Part shown: one piece after another, positions 22,409 through 33,543 of the stretch
Position numbering within the stretch: the first letter of the stretch is position 1
Layout of the letters: each line of letters starts with the position of its first letter
Source of the DNA: Scedosporium boydii
Taxonomy: Eukaryota; Ascomycota; Sordariomycetes; Microascales; Microascaceae
Direction: 5' to 3'
Assembly: GCA_002221725.1 (NCBI GenBank)
Contig: NJFT01000096.1
Span: forward strand, 1-64,000
Length of the DNA stretch: 64,000 bases
The notes under the pieces: model-generated
Seen by the model: only the letters and a program-made list of their open reading frames with translations
Database searches by the model: none
Told to the model about the DNA's origin: nothing
Position numbers and translations under genes: made by a program

Positions 22409-24562
22409 TCACCGTAAATGAAGGGCATTTTCGAACGACAGAAAAGCGCCGTCAGCCATAATGTCAGCGAACGTACGTTGTGGTAGAAAACTATCCAAAA
22501 GCCTCATCTCTTCCTGTGTCGTAGACCGGGGCGTCGAACTCTCACCGGCAAACTCCTGACCCGAGCCCGTGCTCTCCGCGTTGTCCCAATCATCGCGGCG
22601 CCTAGTAAGGGAATGAGGGAACGCATCGACGCGCGCGTCGTCGTACATGTTGAAAAGCGACGTGGCGTCCCTCCAGCTGGCAGCCTCGGCTATGAGCCTC
22701 TCCAATGCCACGGCCTTAGGCGACTTCCGCGTCGCATCTGGCCAGCAGGCGAGGATGCCGTCCATGGCGTTCCAGGCCCTTCTGGTAAGCGGGCCCTGGG
22801 TCCGCACGGCCAGCTCCCTGGCGACGAAGTCGGCGACGGTCCACTGGAAGTAGGTCGCGCTGAGCCAGCGCCACTTCTCGAAGCTGGCGGCCAGCTGCAG
22901 TTTGCGGGACAGCTCGAGCACGTGGACGCCTAGCATAAGTAGCTGGTCCCTGTCCGTGTGGTGCAGCGCCGGGTAGCCGCCGGGAAAACGGGAGCTGGAT
23001 GATGCGAGTATGAGAAAGCGGCGCTTGGCGAACATCATGATGGCCGTCTCGACCGCGAACTGCTTCAGTGGGGTTTTCCCGCCTGGGCCGTGGAAGTACT
23101 TCTGCTCCATGGCCGCATTCGCCTGTCGGAAGCGGCGGTCGACGTTGCCTGGCGCCATGGCGCAGTCGGTTGGAGATCTCGCCTCAATCTTCAGTTCATT
23201 GAACGTCTTGGTGATCTCGTATTGCATTAAGGAAAAGCTTAATTCGGTAAATCCATAACGGCCTCTGGCGAAGCAGCTGCCACCGGCCTCCAGCTCTGCG
23301 TCGTCGATGTTTAGGGGCAACCTAGTGTCGGATCCGAGGCCGATGGAGATAACGAAGCTGTCGAAGGCCGAGTCGTCGGGATGGTCTACGAGTATGACGA
23401 ACTGCCACCAGAGCCGTCTCCTTAGTTCTATCTCGAGTTGGGACAAGCTTGACAGGCTCTGATCGCGATGTAACTGCATGCGCGAGGCCAGGTCAATGCC
23501 CAGCGTGCGGAGGGCACTAAACCTAGGATCGCCCTCAAGCTTCAGGTAGTAAAGAAATAGCAGCAGTGCCTGTAACGTCCGCAAATGTGACTCGTATAGG
23601 AAATTCGCAGCCGTTAGTGCCTTCTCCGTGAGCGCCGCGCAAGAGTTAGTAATGGCGGCCTTGTCCTCTCCGAATTGTGCTGAGATGTCTTGGTCAGACA
23701 TCGATGCTACCGCGAGTAGGCAGACCGCCTGTATTAGAGCGACGCTCGGGCGGTCCATCCCAGAGCCCTGCGCATCTTCTACTGCCATCAACCGGTCCAC
23801 CGTGGGTGTATGAAGGATTTTCAATAGAGGATCCACGTCTTCGACATAGTGCTTCCAGAGAAACTCCCTTAGAGGTAGAGAAAGGAGAGGAGCAGGATCG
23901 TCCTCAACCTCTCGGTAGAAGAACGGGAAGCCCGAGGCCAGGCTCGGCCTCGATGGGACGGGAACTGGGCTCGGGCTGGAGTGAATGGGTATCTCTGTTG
24001 GCTCTGGGGCAGGCATCATGCTCGGAATATCCCGACCATTGATCGATTCTGCAAATTGGGCCGGATTGGCGTTATCGAGGTGTTGAAACTCCTCCGCGCT
24101 TCGCGGCGAGGTCCTCGCTGGACACGACGCGCATTGATGTTGGTCGCCGTCAAATTGGTCATCCTCTTGTGTTTCGGTACGACCCCGCGTATCGACCAAC
24201 AATGAAGCTTCCTCGCGCGTCTCAACCCGTGATGAAGGAGAGGCGACGTCGTCGTCGGCGTTTTCCTCATCGGCTTCTTGTTCGTGGTCCGGATTGTCGT
24301 CGATCTGTTGAGAGGCGAAGTGTCTCCGGACTAAAGACTCGAGACGGTCTAGACGGTCTTCCATGGACCGGCTCGAGGCGGTGACATTTCCATTGTTTCT
24401 TGACTTCTTGGGCCTTCGGACCGTGCGGACCTGGGGTGGGAAGGCGCAGATATTGCCGGCCAAGCGGCAGTTACGGCAGGGTAGGGTCTTGTCGCACTTG
24501 ACCTTGCGATCACGACAAGTTTTACAGGCGGTCTTGAAACTGATCGGGGCTTGCTCGAGCAT
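22409..24562 (-). CDS. Zn2Cys6 fungal transcription factor
   Basis: This single-exon frame encodes 717 residues from the ATG at 24562. The frame stays open for 93 codons further upstream, but that stretch is not protein-like and the 24562 ATG has a good context and sits 12 residues before the first zinc ligand. The binuclear cluster is Cys13, 16, 23, 29, 32, 39 (C-x2-C-x6-C-x5-C-x2-C-x6-C), followed by a basic linker (RRPKKSR) and an acidic, Pro/Ser-rich segment. The middle part, with RRRLWWQFVILVD and DTRLPLNIDDAEL, is the fungal-specific transcription factor (fungal_trans) domain. It is nuclear by family. Being next to the P450 and amid catabolic genes, it is the prime candidate regulator of the cluster. 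Confidence 0.9.
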   Translation of the reverse strand: MLEQAPISFKTACKTCRDRKVKCDKTLPCRNCRLAGNICAFPPQVRTVRRPKKSRNNGNVTASSRSMEDRLDRLESLVRRHFASQQIDDNPDHEQEADEENADDDVASPSSRVETREEASLLVDTRGRTETQEDDQFDGDQHQCASCPARTSPRSAEEFQHLDNANPAQFAESINGRDIPSMMPAPEPTEIPIHSSPSPVPVPSRPSLASGFPFFYREVEDDPAPLLSLPLREFLWKHYVEDVDPLLKILHTPTVDRLMAVEDAQGSGMDRPSVALIQAVCLLAVASMSDQDISAQFGEDKAAITNSCAALTEKALTAANFLYESHLRTLQALLLFLYYLKLEGDPRFSALRTLGIDLASRMQLHRDQSLSSLSQLEIELRRRLWWQFVILVDHPDDSAFDSFVISIGLGSDTRLPLNIDDAELEAGGSCFARGRYGFTELSFSLMQYEITKTFNELKIEARSPTDCAMAPGNVDRRFRQANAAMEQKYFHGPGGKTPLKQFAVETAIMMFAKRRFLILASSSSRFPGGYPALHHTDRDQLLMLGVHVLELSRKLQLAASFEKWRWLSATYFQWTVADFVARELAVRTQGPLTRRAWNAMDGILACWPDATRKSPKAVALERLIAEAASWRDATSLFNMYDDARVDAFPHSLTRRRDDWDNAESTGSGQEFAGESSTPRSTTQEEMRLLDSFLPQRTFADIMADGAFLSFENALHLR

Positions 24563-25829
24563 GGTGACGTTCGATATGATCGGATGTGAAACGCTAAGCT
24601 TCAATTGCAAGAAACAGGAGATCTCTGACAGCGAAGGGAACGTCTCTGAACAGAAAGAAATAGTCGGAACGGGATTTTGATCGGAGTTTACGATATACGA
24701 GCAGCTGGCGTCAGTGTCTCGGGGGGGTGTAGAGTAGAGCGAGAAAGAAAAGGTATCAGTCAATATAGATAGAGACAGAGGAAAGAGAAGTGTAGAGTTG
24801 GCCCCGCTCCTTTGGTCCCATCCACGGTACTTGACATGCATAAACTAGCTTACGAGCCGAATCAAGGCCATCGGAAGGGACAAGAGGGCGATGATCTGGG
24901 ACTCTACTTAGTATACAGATGTACCTAGAGTCCATCCCAGACCCTTTCACTACCTTATCAGTGACTAGGGTCTCATCGGTTTGTGGGGCCCCCTATCTCG
25001 GACTAGCTTATCGCGGGGTGCTGTGCCTCCACTTACGGGATTTAGGGATGTCAAATGGTATTCGAACTAACAAATTCACGTCCGTGCGGACTGTACGTAC
25101 TAGCCGCTATTCCAAAGCACCTACTGGGTGGCCGGGCCTAAATGAGGTACTCCAATATTGGCGGGAGGGCCGCCTTGTGATGAGTGTGCTTTTCGCTTAT
25201 CTGGGAACAAAAAACGATAACAGTGAAGATGCCGTCGAGACTCAAGATCTCAAGTAGCATCGACCTTTTGAACATATAATTACCTGAGTCCTGGGCGAAT
25301 AATCCCCAGCACGATAAATACCCATGTAGCAAAAAGCGGCGCCGAAAAAAGGAATACAATAGTATATATATATATAACAGGCGTAACTCGTCATACCTCC
25401 CCTTGGAACGATTTTTCAAGGGCATGACTGTGCTGTTCGTTGGGCGGGCTTTTCGGCGGTCGCAAGAGATCCACAATGCCGAGATAAGTGTTTCCCTGTG
25501 CCACTCTCGCTCAGCTCGGCGTTCTCGGCCACTGGTGATGGTTTCAACCAAACCCGCAAATGAGATCACGACATTGTCCACGTAATCCACACCAGGGCCA
25601 CAGTGGTGCTAAGCTACAGTTTGGTGAAAAAACCGCTCCTTTGGCACAATCGCCGAGCACACAGGGGATTTCGATAAATACGTCTCTATCAACACCTCGC
25701 TGCATCTCAAGATCATTCAGAGCCGTCACGTTTACGAAAGTACACCGTGTGGCGAACCCCCTACTGCCGTTAACTAACAATTTGAGAACCCCCTGTATCA
25801 AACCTCCCCGGTAGCTTCTGCCAATCGAT
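24563..25829. other. Intergenic region, regulator / gamma-glutamyltransferase
   Basis: The two genes diverge from this 1.3-kb stretch. Short open frames exist on both strands, but none resembles a protein. Part of 24563-24841 is probably the 5' untranslated leader of the regulator. A short TA microsatellite lies near 25362-25376. Confidence 0.4.
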
Positions 25830-27858
25830 ATGTCTACGGCTCAAACCCAACGCTATACCCGGTTCCCCAGCCGGAGGAGCGTCGTCCATTCCACTAAGGG
25901 CATGGTCGCGTGCACCCAGCCCCTAGCAGCGGAAGCCGGCCAGAGGATTCTGAAGATGGGTGGCAATGCAGCGGTTCGTCCCAGAGTCCCCTGTATTGCA
26001 CACCCAAACACTTTACACTAACGTTTCGATCAAGGATGCCGCTGTCGCTGTTGGTAGGTGCTTCGGTCCGTGGACCGCCGGAGCTAAACTAACATGATGT
26101 TTCCAGCTGCTGCACTGAATGTGACCGAGCCGGCCTCTACAGGCATCGGCGGAGACATGTTCTGCTTGTGGTTCGACGCCAAGGCGCGTACTGTTCAGGC
26201 TCTAAACGGATCTGGGAGGAGCCCTGGGAACACCACCCTTGCCCAGGTTCGTCAGGATCTTGGTCTAGCTGCCGACGACATCAAGACCAAGCTCCCTGTA
26301 AACAGCCCGTACGCCGTCACCGTCCCTGGAGCCGCGGCTGGCTGGGTTGACACGGTCGAGAAGTTCGGTAGCGGAAAGGTGACGTTGCATCAAATCCTCG
26401 AGCCTGCCATCGAGCTCGCCGAGCAAGGGTTCCCTGTCAGCGAGATATCTGCCTTCATGGTAATTTTTTTTTTTTTTTTTCTTTTTCTTTCGTGCATGCC
26501 CTTCTCTTTATTCTCCTGCGCATAGAGTGGCTGCATTGGCTAAGCATTGAAGGCTAACCCTGGAAACCAAAAAGTGGCGCGCCGCGGAAGAAGAGCTCCT
26601 CAACATTTCACCGAAGGGTAACGGCCTGTTGAAGAATGACGAGCGGGTACCGCGCGTCGGCGAGATTTTCTACAACCCCGACCTGGCGCAGACTTTCCGC
26701 GCGTTGGCGACCGAAGGCAAGGAGGGCTTCTACCGCGGTCGCGTCGCACAGGCCATCATCGACGTGCTTGCCGAGAAGGGCGGTCGCATGGAGCTCGCGG
26801 ACCTGGAGAACCACCTGCAAAAGGGCACCGAAGAGACTAAAGCCGTCTCGCTTAAGTTCCGCGGGTTTGGCGCTGGCCTGAAGACGGAACAGCCGGCCGC
26901 GGGCGTAGGTGCCAAGGACGGCTTCGTCGAGCTGTGGGAGCACCCCCCCAACGGCCAGGGCATCGTCGCGCTGATCGCCCTCGGCATCCTGGAGGAGCTG
27001 GAGCGCACGGGAAAGATCCCGACCTTCCGCCCGGAAGATCACAACACGGCCCCTTACCTCCACGCAGTCATAGAAGCTCTCCGGATTGCCTTCGCGGACG
27101 CCTCGTGGTGGGTTACCGACCCCGACCACAGCCCCGTTTCGCCGGCGGCCTTGCTCTCGCGTCCTTACCTCGCCGAGCGCGCCAAGCTTTTCGACGCCGA
27201 CAAGGCCGGTATCTTCGACCAGGGCCAGCCCGGCCCTAGCCCGGCCCACAACCACAGTGACACGGTATACTTCGCTGTGACTGACAAGGACGGCAACGGC
27301 ATGAGCTTCATCAACTCCATCTTTCGAAGCTTCGGCTCTTGCATCGTGCCCCCAGGCTGCGGCTTCGTGCTTCAGAATCGCGGCGGTAACTTTAATCTAG
27401 GCCCCGAGGACCACCCCAACGTGTACAAGGGCGGCAAGCGCCCTTACCACACCATCATCCCCGGCATGATCACCACCGGTGAGACGAACAACCTCCAGCT
27501 GCGCTCCGTTTATGGCGTTATGGGCGGCTTCATGCAGCCCCAGGGTCACGTCCAGGTGCTGCTAAATACCGAGGCCTTCAAGATGGACCCCCAACAGGCG
27601 ATTGATGCTCCGAGGTTCTGTATCTCAGCGGCGGAAAAGTCTTCGGCAAGCGCGGTCTTTCTAGAGGACGGTATAAGTGAGTCTGTTGCCAAAGAACTGG
27701 AAGAGAAGGGACACAAGGTCCAGGTTCTCAAAGAATGGAGTCGGATCTGGTTCGGAAGGGGTCAGATGATACAGAACAAGGTGGATTCGGACAGCGGGCG
27801 ATCGGTTTTCAGTGCCGGCAGTGACGGAAGGGGGGACGGCTTCGCACTACCGGCCTGA
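25830..27858 (+). CDS. Gamma-glutamyltransferase-like Ntn hydrolase
   Basis: Four exons, 25830-25973, 26035-26053, 26107-26459 and 26575-27858, give 599 residues. Exon 2 is a 19-nt microexon that completes the GGNAADAAVAVAAALNVTEP block. The family cleaves gamma-glutamyl bonds of glutathione and related compounds (or acylated substrates), and the precursor cuts itself before a catalytic Thr. Here that residue is Thr402 in the motif SDTVYFAV, followed by the small-subunit region NSIFRSFGS. TGIGGD near the N-terminus is the large-subunit signature. No signal peptide or anchor precedes the domain, so it is probably intracellular, unlike the classical vacuolar or secreted enzyme. An AATAAA signal lies at 27901-27906. 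Its place in the cluster could be breakdown of glutathione conjugates or gamma-glutamylated aromatics; this is inference. Confidence 0.88.
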
Positions 27859-28354
27859 CCCTAGCCTGATTGTAATGAAACATACTTGTGCATATCCCTT
27901 AATAAATTTATTCCTTCATAATAGTGTTTCCCGCCGTGGCTGTTTGGCTTCTCAAAGCCATGTCATGTAAGTAACGGGCTTAGAATCTTGTGAAAAACAC
28001 GCCACTAGAAATGTACAAGATCATGATCACCTATCTATCTCATAGCACATAACACGAGCTGTATCGTATCTGCCTCAAACATCTAGATCTTATATCAAAC
28101 CGAAGCGTCGATAATATGGCTTCGCAGGTGTCATATCCACTAAGAGCACTAAGAGTAATGACCAAACGTGCTCTTGTACGTGGCGTACTAGTAAGGCCGG
28201 TCCAATAATAAACATCAACGAGACCTTCCAGAAGAGACAATTTATTGGCAAGCATTCTAGATTAAAGGCTTAAAACTGCCCTTCACGGCAGACGAGGGTG
28301 ATCTAAACTAAAACTCATTTGGAGAATCATGTCCCTAACCTTATTTCCACTCCA
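27859..28354. other. Intergenic region between convergent genes
   Basis: No gene is visible. It contains the AATAAA polyadenylation signal of the transferase gene at 27901. Confidence 0.5.
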
Positions 28355-29959
28355 TCATGATGGAAGAGGGACGATAGTCTGTTCCATGTGCAGAGGCGTC
28401 GTGCCGATCTTCAAGATAGGCATGTCCTTCACTTTGCCCCAGTTGTGCACAGCCAGACCTTGCTGCAAGGACATCCTGACTTCTTCAGATCCTCGGCTGA
28501 CCACCTCATCCACGTACTCTGTAGCAAAGTCCACCAAAGACACGGTGCCGTCCCTGACCGCTTTGATCCCCTTGATGATGTTCAAGATGTCCTGGAGCGA
28601 GTGGTTGAGGCCCTGTGCACGATCTAAAGCGAGGAATTAGTTAGGGGTTTAGACAAAGCCGAGGTAAGGAAGAAACAAATGGTTTAGCATACGAGCTGTC
28701 ATGGAGTGGGCCGAGTCGCCAGCAATGATCACCCTGCCTCCCCTGTGGTCCCACTTGCGAGTCTCCCAGGTGCCGTACTTGTCTGGGCTGATGAAGGTGC
28801 CCTCCGGCATCCATTCGATGGCGGACCTGAACGGATCGACGAAGGGCTTCCCGGCGGCCTTGACGAGTTCGAAACGCCGAGCAGGTGAGTCCTCTTCGGA
28901 CTTTATGTCCGAAGGTATACCCATGAATACCTGGAACTTCCAGTCCTCCGGCTTCTCATCGTCGGAAATGTCGAGGGCTGCATAGCGGGTGCCGAGAGCA
29001 CGTGTGAGCTATTACACTTCCCGTATAGTTCCAAAGCTAGTGGTGTCGGGGTGGCTGAAGACTTACGAATCAACCCATAATACGTCCCATTCGGATGGAT
29101 GGCGATATCGAGGAACGCGCCGAGCTGCTTCCTCAGAGCCAAAGCTTGCTCTGCATTGAAGCGCATCCAGAAGTTGTTGAGAACAAAGCCAGGAAGCGGC
29201 CGCCACTCCCCTTCCGGTCCGTTGTTGAAAAGAATACGACGCGTGGCAGATCGGCTACCGTCGCATCCGACCACGATGCTCCCACGGGCCCGAGTGCCAT
29301 CCGTGAAGACAGCCTCGACCCCGTAAGGGAGCTCGTTGATCATTTCCAAGTCCTTGTTGTACTAACCGACTCGTTAGGATCCAATGTTTCATGCATCCCT
29401 TAGGCAAGGCAGTTGTTGTCCTCGCTTAGTCGGCCGCATGTAACATACCTGAACATTGATTCCTTCAGCAAGGAGAGCCCTGATCTTTCGGTGGCTGAAC
29501 CGACGAGCCGGTCCGAGGGGGATTTCCTTGATAATATCTCCGGTCTCGCCGTTGTGGAAAAGGACGAACTCAGCCGGTTTTTCTTCCTTGCTTTCGACAA
29601 CCTGAGCCGTGCGCAGCCGCTTTCCCATGTCGTCCGGGTACAACTGGAGGAACTCTACGGCCCAATGGACTGTAATGCCCCAGTCGCGCTGAGGCGTCGC
29701 GGGACCTCGCTTGTCGAAGATCTCATAATCAATTCCCTCCTGTACTCATTTTCGTTAGAGACTTCTCGATAAAAAAGGAGAGAGAGCCTCCTCAATTGAG
29801 CATGAGGCTACGGCTGGTGACGCACCTTGGTGAGACCGTGGGCAAGAGACAATCCAGCAACGCCTTGTAATGAGAGTTAGGTTGGTGTGGTGTTTAAAGT
29901 CCAGTCTATAACTTACCAGACCCAATGATGATCACTTTCGGTGGCATAGTAGTAGCCAT
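28355..29959 (-). CDS. FAD-dependent aromatic monooxygenase (salicylate-hydroxylase-like)
   Basis: Six exons on the minus strand, 29959-29917, 29863-29826, 29739-29449, 29361-29067, 28977-28693 and 28623-28355, give 406 residues. It is a group A flavoprotein of the p-hydroxybenzoate hydroxylase fold. The dinucleotide-binding motif GSGVAG is at residues 13-18, the DG motif is VVGCDGSRSA, and the second FAD motif is VIIAGDSAHSMT. Such enzymes hydroxylate phenolic acids with NAD(P)H and oxygen. Exon 5 is taken to start at 28977 because the nearer AG at 29009 does not keep the frame. The gene is divergent from a gentisate-dioxygenase-like gene. By position the most economical role is to make gentisate (for example from salicylate or 3-hydroxybenzoate). 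That assignment is inference; the family is clear. Confidence 0.82.
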
Positions 29960-30456
29960 GTTGGATACGGCGTTTAGGAGTCTAGACACTTCAGGCAGTA
30001 CCATGAACTTATTCTTGGAGGCTTTTAATCCCAACACCATTACTATTAGTGCATGCAGCACTTGTACTTAGCGGGATTGCCGGGACGGTAACTCCGTATG
30101 TCATTGTGTCGATCACTGATTGCTTCCCTATCACCGACAAAGCCTAGCCCGGTTCCTAAGTGAGGTTGCGAACACCGACAACGCCGACTCCACCGACAAG
30201 TCCGAGAAAGCTGACAATCTGGAGAACCTTGGCGCGTGGCCTCGCCACACACTTGTTGGAAACCAGTAAAGCATTTTAGACCTAACGGTTAGACTAGGTC
30301 ATATGCTCACATAAAACTATAGGCCCCCAGGGAGTCTATCCGACATTGTGGTAACGCCCAAATTATTACACCGCAAACGCTGATCATAGGCTCTTTGCTT
30401 CTCTGATAGGCAACGTATTCAGAATTCACTCGCTCGATCCCTTTATACCTGCGAAA
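29960..30456. promoter_or_regulatory. Shared divergent promoter, FAD monooxygenase / gentisate dioxygenase
   Basis: Within 497 bp there are three exact copies of CACCGACAA (30132-30140, 30173-30181, 30191-30199). There is also a nested palindrome at 30279-30300, where outer arms GACCTA/TAGGTC enclose CTAAC-G-GTTAG (30282-30292). Both kinds of repeat are good operator candidates for coordinated control of the two genes. Function is inferred from position only. Confidence 0.5.
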
Positions 30457-31688
30457 ATGCCTTCGAATACCGAAAACGTGCCTAGTGGGCCTACAGACGA
30501 GATCATGGATCTTTGTCGCGCATACAATTCCTACCCCATGTGGACAGTGACAGACAAGGTGTCCAAGTTGAGTCCCAATCCTCGCGCAGAAGCAACACAC
30601 TGGCGCTGGTCCAAGATCCGCAAGGTCCTGATGGACACCACGTCCGTTGTGCCTGAGGAAATGGCCGAGAGGCGGGCGTTGATGATGGTCAACCCAGGGA
30701 TCCGTATGTACTCCTTGGTGCAATTTATCAATTCATTCCCTCGTGACGAGCGCTCACTGACCGTTCCTGCAACAGCAACCGACGGCGGACCCTCCCCGTA
30801 CACCACGGACACGCTTTACGCTGGGCTTCAGACTGTTCTTCCAGGAGAGACGGCGCCCGCTCACCGCCACATGGCCTACGCCGTGCGCCTGATCCTCGAG
30901 AGCGACAAGGGCTTCACGTCCGTCGCGGGCCATAAAATCTATCTGGAGCCCGGCGATCTAGTGTTGACCCCGTCATGGCAATGGCACTACCACGGGAATG
31001 ATGGCAACGAGCCTACTATTTGGGTCGACTGTCTGGATATTCCGGTTCACGTGTTCGGTCGGACCAACTTCCTCGAGCTCTACCCCTCGGCGAAGGTGCC
31101 TGATCTGTAAGTCGGCCCTTGCTCAGCATTAGGCACTAATCCAATACTGCTCTCCCCCCCTTTCCATGAACAATTAAACTTGTCCGCTACACCTGCCCTG
31201 GTACTACCTCTTCTCATTAATCCCAGCCACCCGACCGTTGTTGAATTCAAGGGATGCTAATCGTTTATGCACATCACAGCGTGACTGAGGGAAGTGTCTT
31301 TCATTTCCCATGGAGGACGGCTGTCGAGGCCTTGGACTCCCAGGACACATCCCGATCAGTATATCACTACCTCACGAATGGCAATCATTTCTCACGCACC
31401 ATCTCCGCTCAAGCCGAGCGGATTAGCAAGGGATTCAAGACGCCATTGTTCCGGGAGACCTGCTCTTTTATCTACGTAGTGCACAGCGGGTCGGGTACAA
31501 CCACGATTAAGACAGCTTCCGAAGATGAGGTCGTCATTGAGTGGCAGGCAAAAGACGTGTTTGTTGTGCCTGCTTGGTCTTGGGTCGAGCATCACTGCGG
31601 GAGCGAGACCGATGCATATCTGTGTGCCTTAACTGATAGAGCGCTTACCGAGAATCTTGGCTTGTACCGAGCGACATACCCCCATTAG
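30457..31688 (+). CDS. Gentisate 1,2-dioxygenase-like bicupin
   Basis: Three exons, 30457-30703, 30776-31106 and 31280-31688, give 328 residues. Intron 1 (72 nt) is in frame and stop-free, but has a GTATGT donor, CTGAC branch point and CAG acceptor, and breaks the family sequence if retained. Gentisate dioxygenases are iron(II) bicupins that split 2,5-dihydroxybenzoate to maleylpyruvate. The first cupin shows the metal-binding pattern APAHRHMAYAVR followed by TPSWQWHYHGND. The second cupin ends with KDVFVVPAWSWVEHH. The YAGLQTVLPGE and DCLDIP stretches are also typical. Length is slightly short for the family (about 340-370). Maleylpyruvate isomerase and fumarylpyruvate hydrolase genes are not next to it. 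Salicylate or 1-hydroxy-2-naphthoate dioxygenase are close alternatives. Confidence 0.78.
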
Positions 31689-32533
31689 CATGGGAGGCAA
31701 GCTCGTGCATAGCCTTCACATGTACGCTCGACTTCTACAGCCATAATGATATCACGAGATTGGTCTCGCTGTTAAGGGAACACGCGAGTGCAATCTTCTC
31801 CAATCCGGAGCTGCTTTGGATCAAAGAAAGCTCGATTCTGGGAACTCCACACTACGCCGACACGTCATAGACCAGCCGGTAATTTTTTTCTTATACAGGA
31901 TTTAACATTTTAATGGTTAATATGGCTGGTATCGAGGAGGGTGTATTAAACAAACAACCCAAACAGTTCCATTAAAAAGGTCTGCAAGAGCCAACACCAA
32001 CGACAACGCGACATAACTGTGGCGAGGTTAGACATAAGACCGGGAAATCAATATCAACAGGACAGATAGTAGTGACAATAGCATCATTCCTCTCGTGCTG
32101 AAAGCTATGGATACAGCGGAATTGGTAAATTGAGATCGAGGTAGGAAAGGTGGATGTCAATAACAGAAGCTACTATAATCAGACAGTTTGAGTAGCCTCC
32201 TGGGCTATCCGAGCCATTGTCTTACGCAGAACCCTCTATGGCAGAAACTATACACTATTCTCAACTATTATATAAATACTTAATAAGTATTAGAGGATCG
32301 TAATGTAAAAGAGATATAAGAATATGAAAGGTTTATAGGTTCAGTTAAAGGTCAGGGGCGGTCCGGAAATATGTACCTTCGACAGGGCGGGTGTGTTCTC
32401 CCGATTCTAATGTTTTATACTCTATGTTGCGCTTGTTGCCTTACATCATTGAAGTGATAGAGCTCTGCGTGAGCTGAATTCGCACCCTTTTCAAGTCTAT
32501 AATAGACACGATACTGAATTCTGTGTCTCTCAA
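31689..32533. other. Intergenic region
   Basis: No gene is visible. The segment 31890-32330 is AT-rich. It separates the convergent bicupin and DUF1275 genes. Confidence 0.45.
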
Positions 32534-33543
32534 TCATCCTGATAATCTACCACCCTCATTCTGACCCTTCCAAACCAACCATCCGAGGGCGATGACGAAC
32601 TTGACGAAAGCAGCTATCCATAGGGCTCCCGGCATGCCAGCTCTGCTCCGTTGTAGCCAACTACCAATGATGCCTCCGACGACCAGGAGCACCACGGCCG
32701 CCACCCGTCGGTTGCGCTTGACATTGGCGCCCAGAGGCGTCGCAAGAAGCTTGGGATCGGACAGGAGGTCGCAATAGAGCGACGTGACCACAAGAGAGGG
32801 AATCTCATTGAAGCCCAGAGACCGGCTCAAGACGATCTGGGCGCTCGACTGAAACGCCAGTAGGGCGACCACGACGTAAACGGTGTAGTGGTCCTCGTCA
32901 GCAAGCTTCTGGTCCATGTTGAAGCCGCGGCCGGGGTCTATGAGAGTGTATCCGAAGGCGCGAGCAACGCGAGTCTGGGCCAGAGCGGCCGGGATGACTA
33001 CCAGCACCGTCTGGAGGAGGAAAGACGCGAAGAGAGTGAGTTTACGTCGAGGCGCGAGCTTGCAGGAGGCAAAGGCGAAGAACCAACAGCCGAGCCAAAA
33101 GGCAGCTACCGAGACGAGGGCGCGCAGCCACAAGTGCGGCTGGCCAGCCGGTAGGCCTGCGGCGCCGAGGGCGAGGAAGATGGTATTTCCTGGATATCAC
33201 GACATCGAGTGAGCATAGACAGTACACAGTGCCCAGGGAGTTGAGAATAGCGGTGCATTGTCTGCGAGGAGACGAAGGTGACCGAATAGAATCGGGATCG
33301 CTGGCAGGGAATGGCACACGTACCTGTTTGCATCGAGACGAACACGGATCCAGCGTTGAAAGCGACGCTGTCAACGAGTCCGGCTAAGAAGCAACAAGCC
33401 AACATAGGCCATTCGGCTAGGTTCAAGTCGATGTCATCGAAGACCGCAAGTCGAGTCCGCTTGGTCGCCCTCTCATCCGCCTCGTCGGCATCTGAGCTGC
33501 AAGGTGGTGAACGCTCTATTTCTTTTGTCAGTTCAAGCGTCAT
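32534..33543 (-). CDS. DUF1275 (YoaK-type) membrane protein
   Basis: Two exons on the minus strand, 33543-33324 and 33189-32534, give 291 residues. The ATG at 33543 is used because the upstream frame opens only with GTG. After a charged N-terminal tail the protein has several hydrophobic helices. It carries the DUF1275 signature: a GLVDSVAFNAGSVFVSMQTGNT segment split by the intron, then WLGCWFFAFASCKLAPRR. Related proteins occur widely in fungi and bacteria as integral membrane proteins of unknown function. No transport or enzymatic role can be read from the sequence. It lies at the edge of the catabolic block and is convergent with the bicupin gene. Confidence 0.82.

Noticed and set aside
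24563..24841. 93-codon N-terminal extension of the Zn2Cys6 regulator
   Set aside because: The frame is open, but the residues are low in protein character and the ATG at 24562 sits in the normal place before the zinc cluster.
25362..25376. TA microsatellite upstream of the gamma-glutamyltransferase
   Set aside because: A short simple repeat with no sign of function.
26608..27255. 215-codon minus-strand frame opposite the gamma-glutamyltransferase
   Set aside because: It is a codon-bias shadow; the + strand frame contains the catalytic motifs.
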